DNA of 64,000 nt from an uncultured Bacilli bacterium (GCA_934101115.1 CAKOPW010000008.1:4367-68366); one strand, 5' to 3'; shown: positions 49,416 to 60,136, counted from the first letter of the stretch. Made by a program: numbers and translations. Notes: generated by a model from the letters alone, not told the origin.

Positions 49416-50084
49416 TTATTTTTTAACGTATTCATTAATGAATTTTTCAAAGAAATTCAAATCATTCATTATTTCAGGATGCCATTGAACTCCAATTATG
49501 TTGCCCTTTTCAATTCCTTCAATATATCCATCAGAACTAATAGCTGATATAGAAAAATCTGGAGCTAAATCTTTAATTGCTTGATGATGATAAGAATTAA
49601 CATTTATGCTATCTGACTCATAAACTTTATGTAAAAAAGAGTTTTTTTCAATTTTTATTGTATGCATTGTATTTGTACTTGTTTTTCCAGTAAGATAATG
49701 ATTTGGAATATTTTGATATAATGTTCCTCCAAAAATAACATTTAGTTCTTGAATACCTGCACAAATACCTAATATTGGCTTTTCAACTTTGTTAAACAAA
49801 GTGACAGCCTTTTTTACCAATGGAAATTCATCAATATTGTAATTAATGTTAGAAACAGTTTTTTCTCCATAATAACTAGGATGTACATTATTTGGTCCAC
49901 CAGTTATCAATAATGCATCACAATAATCAACAATTTGTTCCATATTATTTTCTGATACTATAGGAATTAATAAAACTCCAAGTTTTGTTAAACAATCAAC
50001 ATAATAGTTCTTTAAAAACAATTCTTTTTTTAAACCATTGCTTGTTTCATAATATCTAGTTCTAGCTATAATTGCCATTCTCAT
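49416..50084 (-). CDS. Class I glutamine amidotransferase-like hydrolase (gamma-glutamyl-GABA hydrolase type)
   Basis: 222 aa. Catalytic Cys in ILGICAGIQELNV (about residue 105), His and Glu in GVQWHPEIM, plus LLITGGPNNVHPSYYGE and YHHQAIKDL, the pattern of PuuD-like peptidase C26. Probably hydrolyses gamma-glutamyl bonds in the cytoplasm. Monocistronic, with a strong AGGAGGAATG start context. Confidence 0.88.
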   Translation of the reverse strand: MRMAIIARTRYYETSNGLKKELFLKNYYVDCLTKLGVLLIPIVSENNMEQIVDYCDALLITGGPNNVHPSYYGEKTVSNINYNIDEFPLVKKAVTLFNKVEKPILGICAGIQELNVIFGGTLYQNIPNHYLTGKTSTNTMHTIKIEKNSFLHKVYESDSINVNSYHHQAIKDLAPDFSISAISSDGYIEGIEKGNIIGVQWHPEIMNDLNFFEKFINEYVKK

Positions 50085-50275
50085 AACATTCCTCCTAACT
50101 TTTTATACTTTAATAATATTATAACATTAATTATTTCATTTTTTATTTAAGATAAATTTTTATAGTATTTTATTCCTTTTCACTTGCTTTTCTCTTTTCG
50201 TATGTAATAAATATAGACAAAAAATCCAATATTTATTTAAAATTTGATATAATGATGATAATAGGAGATGCGCGT

Positions 50276-52894
50276 ATGATAGAGTTAAAAAATATTAAAA
50301 AGACTTATAAAAGCAAAAAAGGAGTTTCCACAGAAGCATTAAAAGAAGTAAATATTAAATTTAATGAAAGTGGATTAGTTTTTATACTAGGAAAAAGTGG
50401 CTCTGGGAAATCAACTCTACTGAATATTTTAGGTGGTTTAGATACATACACAAGTGGAGATATAATAATAAACGGGAAATCAACAAAACAGTTTAAAGAA
50501 AAAGATTGGGATGCTTACAGGAATACCTACATAGGATTTATATTTCAAGAATTTAATTTATTAGATGATTATAACGTTGAAGATAATCTTAGGTTAGCAT
50601 TAGAACTCCAACATAAAAAAATCACTGACGAAGAAATTTTAACAGCATTAAAAATGGTTGATTTAGATGATTTACTTAAAAGGAAACCAAATGAATTATC
50701 TGGAGGTCAAAAACAAAGAATTGCTATCGCACGTGCATTAATAAAAAATCCAAAAATAATTTTAGCAGATGAGCCAACAGGAAGCCTTGATAGTACAACC
50801 AGCAAGCAAATATTTAAAATTTTAAAAGAAATATCAAAAAATAAATTAGTAATTGTTGTATCTCATGATGACGAATCTGCTAGAAAATATGCAGATAGAA
50901 TTATCAAAATTTCTGATGGTATAATTGAAGAAGACACCAATTCTTCAATTATAAAAAATAATAATGAATTAAAATTAGTAAATGCCAAACTTCCCTTTTT
51001 ATATAGTCTAAAAATGGGATTAGGTAATTTATTTCATAAAAAAATTAGATTAATTTTTTCAATATTACTAATTGTTTTATGCTTAGTGTGTTTTGGTACC
51101 ATGACTTCTACTCTAAACAGTGATATTAACAAAGAACTTATTAAAATTTTTAAAGAAAAAGGAAGCACCGAAGTAAGAATTTTAAAGTATCAAGATAATG
51201 TTTCATATGAAAAAATATTTACTGAACAAATAAAACATCTTTTTGATACAAATATTGAAGGAAACAATTTATTTCCTGAAACAATAAAGTTAGATGATAA
51301 TTTTATTTCTGAAGTCGAAACAAAAACTAATTTGAATTGGTATGGGGAATATAATGCATATAATAATTTTGAACCATTAAGTTGGTCATATAATTCGTCT
51401 GTTGATGATAATGGAATTCTCTACTACTATATAGGTGATTCTTTATTAGGAAAGAATATTAAGTTTGTAAAAGCAAATGATAATTTATTTAAAAATATAA
51501 AAATAATTGGTAACATTCCAAATAATGATGATGAAATTATGATTACAAGTTTTGTAGCAGATCAAATAATTAATAATGGTATAAAAAGTAAAAAAGATAA
51601 AAATAATAATACAATTGATTTTTATAAGCCAATTACTTATGCAAATATCATAGATGATAATATTTATATAAATCTTGGAGATATGACATATGTTAAAATT
51701 GTTGGTATTGCTGACTATACAGACTATCTAAAGAAATATTCAGACTTAAAAGAAATAAAAGCAGCAACTATGTGGGATATGTCAAATAAAAGTAAGGAAT
51801 ATAAAAAATTAGATGAATTATACAACAATTTATTAAATGACATAGATCAATTTCTTAGTAGAATATATGTTTCAGATGTCTTTATTAATAAAATAGATCT
51901 AAAAAATGAGAATATATCAAATTCTACTACAAAAATTATATATAATAATGATATCTTTGATATTGATGAATTTGCATATATTAATAAAGATTTAGATGTT
52001 TTAGTCAATAATGATATAAAAAAAATATCTACTTTAAATAATGACGAAATTATTATTAATACAGCATTATTAAATGTAATAACAAAAAATGATTATCAAA
52101 AAAAATTAAAAGAATATATAGCTTCAAATAAAACAAATGACACTGTTGAGTTTTTGAAGAAGTACTTAAATGATAATTCTATAATAGATAAAAAGTTTAA
52201 AACTAGCATTAAAGAAAACAAGATTTACAGTGATGTAAATAATTTTGGTGAATATTCAGTTGTAGGAGTTATTGATGATGACTCTGAATCAAGTTTAGTC
52301 TATTATAATAAAGAATGTATTAAAGATTTAATATCTGATAATATAGTGATGACTCACATTTTTACTAATGTTAATACAGTAGATGAACTTAAAACGATTT
52401 TAAAATACTACCCTATTAACAATTCAAATATTATATCTCAAAGTAATTATTCTTCGAGTTTATTAACAAGTATAGAAATAATTTATATTTTTAAATTATT
52501 AGGAAAATATGGAACTATATTTTTCTTAGTGTTCGCAATTGTTATTTTAATGAATTTTATAAGTAACAGCATTAAATTTAGAAAAAAAGAAATTGGAATT
52601 TTGAGAGCAATTGGTTGCCGAAGGATTGATGTTATAAAAATGTTTATTTATGAGTGCTTGACACTTATGCTTATTTGCCTAGGTTTGTCATTTATAATAA
52701 TCCCTAAAATAACAAACTCAATAAATTCTTTTATTTCATCAACGCTGTATTCAAATATTAGTATTATGAACTTTGGTATTTTACAAATACTTGGAGTAAC
52801 AATAGTAATGATAATCATAGTAATTATATCAAGTATAATACCTATACAAAAATTAACAAAAATGAAACCAATAGATATAATATTGGATAAATAA
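50276..52894 (+). CDS. ABC exporter, ATPase fused to FtsX-type permease
   Basis: 872 aa. ATPase domain (residues 1-220): Walker A GKSGSGKST, signature LSGGQKQR, Walker B IILADEPTGSLD, switch His in VVSHDD. Then a membrane helix, a large extracytoplasmic domain of about 400 aa, and three C-terminal helices with RKKEIGILRAIGCRRIDVIKMF, typical of MacB/FtsX permeases. Such fused proteins are common in Mollicutes-like and gut Bacilli; substrates are often peptides or lipoproteins. Start with AGGAGATGCGCGT. Ends before a strong terminator. Confidence 0.88.
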   Translation: MIELKNIKKTYKSKKGVSTEALKEVNIKFNESGLVFILGKSGSGKSTLLNILGGLDTYTSGDIIINGKSTKQFKEKDWDAYRNTYIGFIFQEFNLLDDYNVEDNLRLALELQHKKITDEEILTALKMVDLDDLLKRKPNELSGGQKQRIAIARALIKNPKIILADEPTGSLDSTTSKQIFKILKEISKNKLVIVVSHDDESARKYADRIIKISDGIIEEDTNSSIIKNNNELKLVNAKLPFLYSLKMGLGNLFHKKIRLIFSILLIVLCLVCFGTMTSTLNSDINKELIKIFKEKGSTEVRILKYQDNVSYEKIFTEQIKHLFDTNIEGNNLFPETIKLDDNFISEVETKTNLNWYGEYNAYNNFEPLSWSYNSSVDDNGILYYYIGDSLLGKNIKFVKANDNLFKNIKIIGNIPNNDDEIMITSFVADQIINNGIKSKKDKNNNTIDFYKPITYANIIDDNIYINLGDMTYVKIVGIADYTDYLKKYSDLKEIKAATMWDMSNKSKEYKKLDELYNNLLNDIDQFLSRIYVSDVFINKIDLKNENISNSTTKIIYNNDIFDIDEFAYINKDLDVLVNNDIKKISTLNNDEIIINTALLNVITKNDYQKKLKEYIASNKTNDTVEFLKKYLNDNSIIDKKFKTSIKENKIYSDVNNFGEYSVVGVIDDDSESSLVYYNKECIKDLISDNIVMTHIFTNVNTVDELKTILKYYPINNSNIISQSNYSSSLLTSIEIIYIFKLLGKYGTIFFLVFAIVILMNFISNSIKFRKKEIGILRAIGCRRIDVIKMFIYECLTLMLICLGLSFIIIPKITNSINSFISSTLYSNISIMNFGILQILGVTIVMIIIVIISSIIPIQKLTKMKPIDIILDK

Positions 52895-52950
52895 AATATT
52901 ATTTTAATAAAAAAATCACTTATAAAATATGGTCTGCAGAAATAGTTAAA

Positions 52951-52985
52951 AGAACTGATATATGATAAATATCAGTTCTTTTATA
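52951..52985. terminator. Bidirectional terminator
   Basis: AGAACTGATAT-loop-ATATCAGTTCT, perfect 11 bp, followed by TTTTATA; A-run on the other side. Confidence 0.9.
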
Positions 52986-53050
52986 TTTGTTTAGCAATAT
53001 TAACTAATTCACTTTCTCAAACAATTGTATTTAATATTTGAGCAGTGTAT

Positions 53051-53707
53051 TTATTTATAAATTTTTGGTATATAATTGTCTAAAATATTTTTCAAAATTA
53101 TTGGTATATTATTTATAAATTGTTCAGTTTGTTGATTGTCCGATTCTTCAGATGATACATCTTTAACTGGAAAATCACTTATACCCTTTATAGCTAAAAA
53201 TTTGACATTATTTTTTTGACATACATATGATAAAGCACCACATTCTGTATCTGCAATTGTAACACCATTATCATTTAATAGTTTCCAATCTTCTTGTCTA
53301 ATGACAGCTCTATCCGCTGTAGCAATAAATCCACTTTTATAATCAAAATCCAAATAACTTACATCTATATCAGTATTGAACGTTTCTTTAAATAAAGGTT
53401 CATAATCTAGTATAGTGCAATCATATTGACCAGCTCTATTTGGAATAATAATATCTAAAATGTTGTTTGATGTATCTATTCCTCCACATGTTCCTATTAA
53501 AATTAAATGATCAATGCTAAATTTATCAATCATATATTGAACAGATGCGACTGAATTAGTTTTTCTAACACCAGATCTAAAATACAAAACACCATTTTTT
53601 ATAAAATATTCACCAAATGGGAATGTTAAACAATCCTCTAATGTTAAATTGTAATATTCTAAGATATATTTCCACTCATTTTTAGCTGTTACACAAATTG
53701 ATTTCAT
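53051..53707 (-). CDS. Nucleoside phosphorylase/nucleosidase-family protein
   Basis: 218 aa PNP_UDP_1 fold: LILIGTCGGIDTSNNILDIIIP near the substrate site, ADTECGALSYVCQ (Glu of the catalytic region) and AIKGISDFP (Asp general acid). Related to MTA/SAH nucleosidases and to phosphorylases. Cytoplasmic nucleotide salvage is likely; exact substrate cannot be told. Confidence 0.82.
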   Translation of the reverse strand: MKSICVTAKNEWKYILEYYNLTLEDCLTFPFGEYFIKNGVLYFRSGVRKTNSVASVQYMIDKFSIDHLILIGTCGGIDTSNNILDIIIPNRAGQYDCTILDYEPLFKETFNTDIDVSYLDFDYKSGFIATADRAVIRQEDWKLLNDNGVTIADTECGALSYVCQKNNVKFLAIKGISDFPVKDVSSEESDNQQTEQFINNIPIILKNILDNYIPKIYK

Positions 53708-53819
53708 TATAATTCATTCCTTTAGAATATATTTTTCAATAATTATGTTATATCAAAAATAAAGTTTTTTTTACATATTCTATTATTACTATACTATCTA
53801 ATATTCAACATTTTTTTCT

Positions 53820-54389
53820 TTATCTTTGTTCTATTGTATTTTTAATAACCATAAAAATGGTTGCAGAAAGCAGTATACCTAATGAATTTAGAATAAAATC
53901 ATTTAGATCAAAAGCTCTACCAAATATTGGCTGTAACACTTCAATAATTAAAACCAATAATATTCCTTTTAAAATTGTATCTTTCCATTTTGTATTTTTT
54001 TGTGATAATGGGTATATGATACCAAATGGTAAAAGCATTAAGATGTTACCAATTTTTTCTCCATTAACTCTGTTTATAAAATCTAAAGTAAAATTAAAGT
54101 CTCCATTAAACCAGTTTACTGAATTTCCTGAATTCATATGATAGATTGATCTATACCATAACTCATTCATTAAACCAAGTCCAATAGTTAAACAAAAAAG
54201 GCCCGTAATATAACAAACAAAAATACATGAAAATATTTTTTGACTAACAGTTGTGGTTTTATCTTTTTTAAATTTTATGAACCAATAAATTATACCAACA
54301 AATAAACATATTGGTAATGCTTGTATAAAATAACCTATATATGTATCAAAAAAGAAATACTGAAAAGTCATATCTTTCGGGAAATACAT
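53820..54389 (-). CDS. VanZ-family membrane protein
   Basis: 189 aa, five predicted helices. GNILMLLPFGIIYPLSQ and EVLQPIFGRAFDLNDFILNSLGILL fit the VanZ pattern (conserved NxxxFxPxG and the D-D-x-N box). VanZ gives low-level teicoplanin resistance in Tn1546; most chromosomal homologues are of unknown role. Single gene. Confidence 0.88.
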   Translation of the reverse strand: MYFPKDMTFQYFFFDTYIGYFIQALPICLFVGIIYWFIKFKKDKTTTVSQKIFSCIFVCYITGLFCLTIGLGLMNELWYRSIYHMNSGNSVNWFNGDFNFTLDFINRVNGEKIGNILMLLPFGIIYPLSQKNTKWKDTILKGILLVLIIEVLQPIFGRAFDLNDFILNSLGILLSATIFMVIKNTIEQR

Positions 54390-54448
54390 TTTGTTTTTCC
54401 TCCTAACAAAAAAAATTGATTATAAAAAAATTATGTTTAAAGCTGAAT

Positions 54449-55426
54449 TTATAAATTGTTTTTTTCTTCATTAGTTTCAGTTTTTAAAATCATATCTATT
54501 AGTTTCATAGTATCAACATTTTCAGAATCATAATCGTCATTATTAAGAAAATCTAATAATTCACCTATATATCCATGCAAATATAAGTCTTGTAATCCAC
54601 CTGAAGCACTGGTCAAATAAGGTTTTATAATATTTTCCTCCTCATCTATCGTTTGCCAACGATTACTAGTTGTAATATGTTGGTCTAAATGATAATGAAC
54701 TTCTCTTACACCTTCATTATAAACATAACCATTTTCACCAGTTATTGTTATTCTTTCTCTTTTTCCTTTCCATGAATTCAATCCTATAAAATTAATGTTT
54801 CCAATAACACCGTTTTTAAATTTTATTAATGATGTTATACTAACATTGTTGTCAACTGAATTGGAATATGTTTTAACATCATCAATACTTCCAAATAGCC
54901 AAAGTAAAATATTGACAAAATGTATGCCACCTTTTTTAAAAAAAATTTCATCATTCCATCCATCTCTTCCTGACGTTAAATAAAATTCCGCATTAAATTG
55001 TTTTACTTTTCCAAATTCAGGTTTATTTATTATTTCCTTTACTTTTTGATAACAAGGACTGTATCTTTTCATAAAACCTGTCATTATTTTACAATTATTT
55101 TGTTTAGCTAGATTTTCAAGTTCTTGAGCTTCTTTTACATTCATGCCCATTGGTTTTTCAACAAATAGTTTTTCTATACCAAAATTCAAACAATATTTTG
55201 CAATTTCAAATTGTTTTTCAGCGCTTTTACACAACAATATAATTTGCGGTTTTTCATTTAAAAGCATATCTCGATAATCAGAATAATTTTTTACTTCATT
55301 ATTAATGATATCATCTTTTAAATATTCACTGGCAATTGCAGATATTACAACATTTATTTCTTTTAGAGAAGGAATTATATTTTTTGTTGCATGAATACCA
55401 TTTCCTATTACACATATTTTTTTCAT
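54449..55426 (-). CDS. Gfo/Idh/MocA-family oxidoreductase
   Basis: About 325 aa. Rossmann N-terminus KKICVIGNGIHATKNIIPSL, EKPMGMNVKEAQEL with the conserved EKP, and the C-terminal beta domain (GGIHFVNILLWLFG, with His). Probably dehydrogenates or epimerises a sugar or polyol. ATG at 55426 follows AGGAGAATGTTT. Adjacent to an SDR gene in the same direction. Confidence 0.88.
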   Translation of the reverse strand: MKKICVIGNGIHATKNIIPSLKEINVVISAIASEYLKDDIINNEVKNYSDYRDMLLNEKPQIILLCKSAEKQFEIAKYCLNFGIEKLFVEKPMGMNVKEAQELENLAKQNNCKIMTGFMKRYSPCYQKVKEIINKPEFGKVKQFNAEFYLTSGRDGWNDEIFFKKGGIHFVNILLWLFGSIDDVKTYSNSVDNNVSITSLIKFKNGVIGNINFIGLNSWKGKRERITITGENGYVYNEGVREVHYHLDQHITTSNRWQTIDEEENIIKPYLTSASGGLQDLYLHGYIGELLDFLNNDDYDSENVDTMKLIDMILKTETNEEKNNL

Positions 55427-55548
55427 AAACATTCTCCTTTTTATTACAAAATGTAGCAATAAAAGTAAACCTCACTTTTTATATTAATCTTATAAATTTA
55501 TATTTTTAATGTACTATATTCTATTAAGTTCAAAATTGTCTACAATGA

Positions 55549-56274
55549 TTAAAATCTTCCCCCATTGATCCAAATATTTTCTCCTGTTATAAAACTTGAT
55601 TCATCCGATAATAAAAATAAGCAAAGTTTAGCAGTATCTTCAGGAGTAGCAAATCTTCCTAACGGAGTTTCTTTTAGCTTTTGATCAATTTCCTCTTGTT
55701 TCCAACCTCTTAATGATAAAGGTGTTGGAGTAAATGCTGGACATATACAATTTGCTCTAATTTTTTTATCTGAAAATTCTAACGCTGTTGCTTTCGTAAA
55801 CGTAATGATTCCAGCAGCAGATGAACAATATGCAGGAGATTCAGTACAAGGAACAACTCCTAAATGAGAAGATATATTTACTATACTTCCTCCTTCATTC
55901 ATAATTGAATAGCAATGCTTTGTACAAATAACTTTTCCAAGTAGATTTACATCTAAGACTTTTTTAAAATCGTCTATACTAAAATCTTTAATCAAATTAT
56001 CTATAAAAATACCCGCGTTGTTTACAAGATAATCAATGTTTCCAAATTTTTCTTGGATTTGGTTCATCATATTAATAACTTCATCTTCATTACTTACATC
56101 ACATTTTAATACTAATAAATTGCTATTGCTAATCTCGTTTTCTAATGTTCTAGCATTTTCTTGATTACTATTGTAACAAGTTATAACTTTACAGCCTTTT
56201 TCAATTAATTCCTTTACTATTTCTTTTCCAATACCAGAAGTTCCTCCAGTAACTAATGCTACTTTATCTTTCAT
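55549..56274 (-). CDS. SDR-family protein lacking the catalytic lysine
   Basis: 241 aa classical SDR: cofactor motif TGGTSGIG (about 9-16), NNAG (85-88), catalytic Ser in NISS (135/136) and Tyr149. The YxxxK motif reads YCSSA, with Ala153 (codon 55818-55816) where Lys is expected, so normal catalysis is doubtful. C-terminus LSDESSFITGENIWINGG is typical. It neighbours the Gfo/Idh gene. Could be a pseudo-enzyme or still bind NAD(P)H. Confidence 0.88.
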   Translation of the reverse strand: MKDKVALVTGGTSGIGKEIVKELIEKGCKVITCYNSNQENARTLENEISNSNLLVLKCDVSNEDEVINMMNQIQEKFGNIDYLVNNAGIFIDNLIKDFSIDDFKKVLDVNLLGKVICTKHCYSIMNEGGSIVNISSHLGVVPCTESPAYCSSAAGIITFTKATALEFSDKKIRANCICPAFTPTPLSLRGWKQEEIDQKLKETPLGRFATPEDTAKLCLFLLSDESSFITGENIWINGGRF

Positions 56275-56322
56275 TTTATTTTTCTCCTTATTTATTTAAT
56301 TTTGTAATAGTGGTTAATTACT

Positions 56323-56861
56323 TTATCTTGTTTGCATTGAGTTTATTAATCTTTTATAATTTATTCTATTAGTTTTTAATCCAGCTCCAGCATATGTATC
56401 AATGTCCAAAGTTTCTTCATCTTCTTCAGAATGTGCAAACACAATACTTTTATCGTCTAAATCCGAATAAATATCTAATGAATTTCTTTCTGGTGTATGC
56501 ATAAGATTTGCATGAAGCACTCCAAATCCTTCAGCATATACATACCAAATTTTATCATGATTATAATCTTCATCACTAACAAATAAGCCTTTTTTTCTAT
56601 ATATAGGCTAATTTCTTCTTCAGTTATATTAAACTCTTCTTCAAGTTCTTGAATTGATCTATTAATAGTTTCTCTGTAGACTTCATAAAAAACACCTTCA
56701 TCAACTTTTAGTCCTACAAATTCATTTCGTTTCAATAATAATTTTAATGCTAACAAATTTGCAGGATGTGGATGATATCCTGTTTTTTTATAATAATCTA
56801 AATATAAATTATATAATCTTTCTATGTATTCATTATACTCTTTTCCATATATACTCGTCAT
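56323..56861 (-). pseudogene. Conserved gene split by a homopolymer frameshift
   Basis: Frame 1 from ATG 56861 (MTSIYGKEYNEYIERLYNL ... ITEEEISLYIEKK) leaves its sense at a run of seven A (56596-56590). One additional A restores GLFVSDEDYNHDKIWYVYAEGFGVLHANLMH and continues to TR* at 56323, giving about 180 aa. So the gene is one base short, by mutation, slippage or sequencing error. Function of the rebuilt protein not recognised. Confidence 0.75.
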
Positions 56862-56935
56862 AACTTTTACCTCTTTCTTAACTAATATTATACCTTTTTT
56901 TATAAATATTCTAAATACTATTTTTGTAGTAACAT

Positions 56936-58099
56936 TTAAATTTCACTGCCTCTAAATTTTTTATAAGTAATATTTGCATATATAAATTCATACATAGTGG
57001 AACACATTTGTCCAATAATTGTACAAAAAGGTGTTGGTAATAAAGAAATGACTGTTCTTATAATATAGGCAATTATTGTATTAACTGTAGTTTTAATAGA
57101 TGAATGTTCAATTTCTAAATAGCACATTTTTATATTTTTAAAAGGTGTTATCGCAAAATCAACAATATGTAAAAAAATAAAAATACAAGCAATTATTATG
57201 TTTGGATGATACACTGGATATACTATTAATCCCATAAATATTACTGAAATAATTAATAATGTAATATATTTAATTGCATTTTTAAAATGCTCTATATAAT
57301 CAAATTTTTCTTTAACAATATCTATTTTAGCAACATTTTTAATCGCTGTAGACATATCCCATTGAATATCAGTTACTAGTGTTGCAAAAGTAATGGCAAC
57401 TACATATTTTTCACCAAAAGAAAAAGAATTACTGAATCCAAATAAATATATCAAAAATTGCATGAAATTTATTGAACAAGCAACTGAATCATATTTATAG
57501 CAATTTTTTAGATTTAATTTAAAATCTATTTTATCAATATTTTTTATAAATAATATAACGTCAAATATAGTTAATATAAACAACGTAATACTTGATATTA
57601 TAAACTGATTTTTAGTCACAAGTGCACTACCTATTAAAGTAATAAAATTTATAAAGTTAAATAAAAACGATATCTTATTTGCTTTTTCATTTAGTTCTAA
57701 ATAATATAACTTCATTAAAATTAGATAAAGTATGGTTTGTAGCAATATTTGTAAAACTGAATATCTACAAAATATTAAATAAGTTTCTTTATTCATATTC
57801 ATAAAATTTATATAATGATTACAGTTTAAAGCAACCAATCCAAATACAATAATGCTTATTATAGTTCCATAAAAAGCACCATTATTTGCACTATTTTTAT
57901 TTTTGTCTTTAATACCGCTTACATTTGCTCCTACTCCAAATATAGAAACAATTATACCCATCAAACATTGTAGAGGATATGTTAATGTAAATACATTAGT
58001 TAAACTCTTATTTACGATTAAACCAATTAAAAGCCAAGTTACAATTGGAGTAAAAGATGTTATAAATATATCAAAACCAATTCTAAATAATCTCTTCAT
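56936..58099 (-). CDS. MATE-like multidrug/solute transporter
   Basis: 387 aa with about ten membrane helices; start RLFRIGFDIFITSFTPIVTW and repeating helix pairs. Shorter than usual MATE proteins (440-460 aa, 12 helices), so it may be a reduced or divergent member of the MOP superfamily. Weak similarity by eye; no conserved charged pocket identified. Monocistronic. Confidence 0.6.
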   Translation of the reverse strand: MKRLFRIGFDIFITSFTPIVTWLLIGLIVNKSLTNVFTLTYPLQCLMGIIVSIFGVGANVSGIKDKNKNSANNGAFYGTIISIIVFGLVALNCNHYINFMNMNKETYLIFCRYSVLQILLQTILYLILMKLYYLELNEKANKISFLFNFINFITLIGSALVTKNQFIISSITLFILTIFDVILFIKNIDKIDFKLNLKNCYKYDSVACSINFMQFLIYLFGFSNSFSFGEKYVVAITFATLVTDIQWDMSTAIKNVAKIDIVKEKFDYIEHFKNAIKYITLLIISVIFMGLIVYPVYHPNIIIACIFIFLHIVDFAITPFKNIKMCYLEIEHSSIKTTVNTIIAYIIRTVISLLPTPFCTIIGQMCSTMYEFIYANITYKKFRGSEI

Positions 58100-58158
58100 A
58101 TTTACTTCTTTACTAAAACTGATTATTAATACGATATAAAATTAATCATACTAATAGT

Positions 58159-58377
58159 TTAATCTATACTTATCAATTCAAGATACACATTTTTAATTTG
58201 ATCTTCAGGTATCTTTAAGTCTCTTAATATGGCATAGGCATATTCTATATTCATCTTTAAAAAACAGTCTTTTTCATTTAATATTTTCTTTATTATTTCA
58301 TACTTTTTTAATGCATTAGAATTTGATTTATATGTTTCAATGCATTTTTCATTAATAATTTTTAACTTTTCAATCAT
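58159..58377 (-). CDS. Small helical protein coupled to the transglutaminase-like gene
   Basis: 72 aa, MIEKLKIINEKCIETYKSN ... YAYAILRDLKIPEDQIKNVYLEL. ATG overlaps the preceding stop by 4 nt. Probably works with its upstream partner. No family recognised. Confidence 0.6.
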   Translation of the reverse strand: MIEKLKIINEKCIETYKSNSNALKKYEIIKKILNEKDCFLKMNIEYAYAILRDLKIPEDQIKNVYLELISID

Positions 58378-60101
58378 CTTATCTTTTCTCCATCTTCTTT
58401 AATGCCGGGAATTCTTGTGTCATCTACATAAATATACTCAAACAATCTATCATCAAATTTATTTTGTAATTCTTTTCTCGTAATCATAATTAGTTTACTA
58501 TTTGGACTATAATAATAATAGATATTTTGTGTTGGATTTTCTTGAAAGCCTTGTTCATTCAATGTAAATATTGCGATTGGCATAGCAATACTATTAACGT
58601 CTATAGGATTGTTGTTTCTTACAATAGTTAAACTAATATTGTTTTCTATTTGTTCAAAAGTAAATAAAATATGATATAGTTGTAAAATATATGATAAAGA
58701 ATCAATTCCAACCATTTGAGTAGAATTTACTTTATCGATTAAAATTGATAATCTTTCATTTAAACTAATATCTTCAATACTTTCTGTTGTTTTAGAATAT
58801 TCTATTAATAATTCATCCAATGTTTGAATATGTTCAACTTCTTGAACATCTTTTATATTTTTTTCTTGATCAGCAATTAATCTATACATTTTTGTAAGAG
58901 TTTCCTTAAATTCATATCTTGTTTTATAATTTATATTAAGGCATTTTAATCCTACAAGAGGTTGATTAAGTTTTGCTAGCATAATATCTCCTAAAAGTAT
59001 ACTAGTTGCTGAATCAGCTCTTATTAAAAACTTATCTACCCTAAAATTCAAATTTGCATGACCAAAGCCATAATTTTCTTCTCCCCCTCCTAAGTAACTG
59101 CTACAAAAATGGATGTCTAATTCACTTAATAGTTTTGAATATATTAAATTAAATTCAAAACACACAACTTTGTTATTTTTTAAGTTTATAGAAGAAATAT
59201 AATCAACACTTTTATGCTTTTCAGCTGCGGCTCCCGTTTGTCCAACTGCATAATATTCTTCATCATAAGTTAAGAGCTTACACATTTTTATATAAATGTA
59301 TATTGCCTTTTCTAAAGGAGTAGCATCCGATGGCATCTGACAAATTATCTCATTTTTTAGATCATTATCTAAAGTAATTTCTTGATATTTAGTATCAGTT
59401 GTTACTAAATACTTATTTATTGCCATTATATCTATTCTTTCAGATAAATCTATTGCATGGTAATTGCGGGCTATATTAGTTGGTATAAAATATTTTGTTA
59501 ATACTTCATCACTAAAAAATTTATATGCCGCATAAATAAAATATTCTTTTGGGATTTCATATATAAACTTTTTATTAGAATCAAGACAAAGTCTATCAAA
59601 TTTTTTATAAGGAAGTTCTAATAAAGAAACTAACTGGTCAATTGGAATCGAATACTTATTTCCTTCAATAACAATATTATAGTTATTTCCTTTGTGTTTT
59701 TCTAAAAATTTATCAAAAATTATATTATCTTTTAAGTATTCTAATCTTTTTTTCTCATCTGGTTGTAAAATAACATGTTTTGAATTTATCCATTTTTTCA
59801 TAGCTTTAATAATAGTGACTCGATCATATCCGATTTTTCTTCCAGTATAACCTGAAAAAATATAGCTGACTTCAAATGAATCTATCGTTCCAGCAAAAAA
59901 TCTTGAAGCATACTCAAAATAAAAGTCATTTTTCAAAATTTGTTTTAAAAATTCTATTGAAACTGCTTTAGTACCAACATTAATTAATTCAGATTTTTTA
60001 ATTTTGAAAAAATCTTCTTTTGGTATAAATAAAGTACTTTTCGATTGCTCTTTTAAATTTGGATATTTTTCTAAATATTCATCAATTGTTAATTCTTTCA
60101 T
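58374..60101 (-). CDS. Large protein with transglutaminase-like Cys-His-Asp core
   Basis: 575 aa, no signal peptide. Central region: NKVVCFEFNLIYSKLL (Cys about 311), then GFGHANLNFRVD (His about 345) and FLIRADSATS (Asp about 357): the order Cys-His-Asp of transglutaminase/cysteine-protease-like folds. N-terminal 250 residues helical, C-terminus beta-rich. Context with an HopA1/ParB-like protein suggests an unexplored cytoplasmic system. Activity not proven. Confidence 0.6.
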   Translation of the reverse strand: MKELTIDEYLEKYPNLKEQSKSTLFIPKEDFFKIKKSELINVGTKAVSIEFLKQILKNDFYFEYASRFFAGTIDSFEVSYIFSGYTGRKIGYDRVTIIKAMKKWINSKHVILQPDEKKRLEYLKDNIIFDKFLEKHKGNNYNIVIEGNKYSIPIDQLVSLLELPYKKFDRLCLDSNKKFIYEIPKEYFIYAAYKFFSDEVLTKYFIPTNIARNYHAIDLSERIDIMAINKYLVTTDTKYQEITLDNDLKNEIICQMPSDATPLEKAIYIYIKMCKLLTYDEEYYAVGQTGAAAEKHKSVDYISSINLKNNKVVCFEFNLIYSKLLSELDIHFCSSYLGGGEENYGFGHANLNFRVDKFLIRADSATSILLGDIMLAKLNQPLVGLKCLNINYKTRYEFKETLTKMYRLIADQEKNIKDVQEVEHIQTLDELLIEYSKTTESIEDISLNERLSILIDKVNSTQMVGIDSLSYILQLYHILFTFEQIENNISLTIVRNNNPIDVNSIAMPIAIFTLNEQGFQENPTQNIYYYYSPNSKLIMITRKELQNKFDDRLFEYIYVDDTRIPGIKEDGEKIR

Positions 60102-60136
60102 TTTTTCCTCCGTATGATTTTATAATTTTATTAAGA

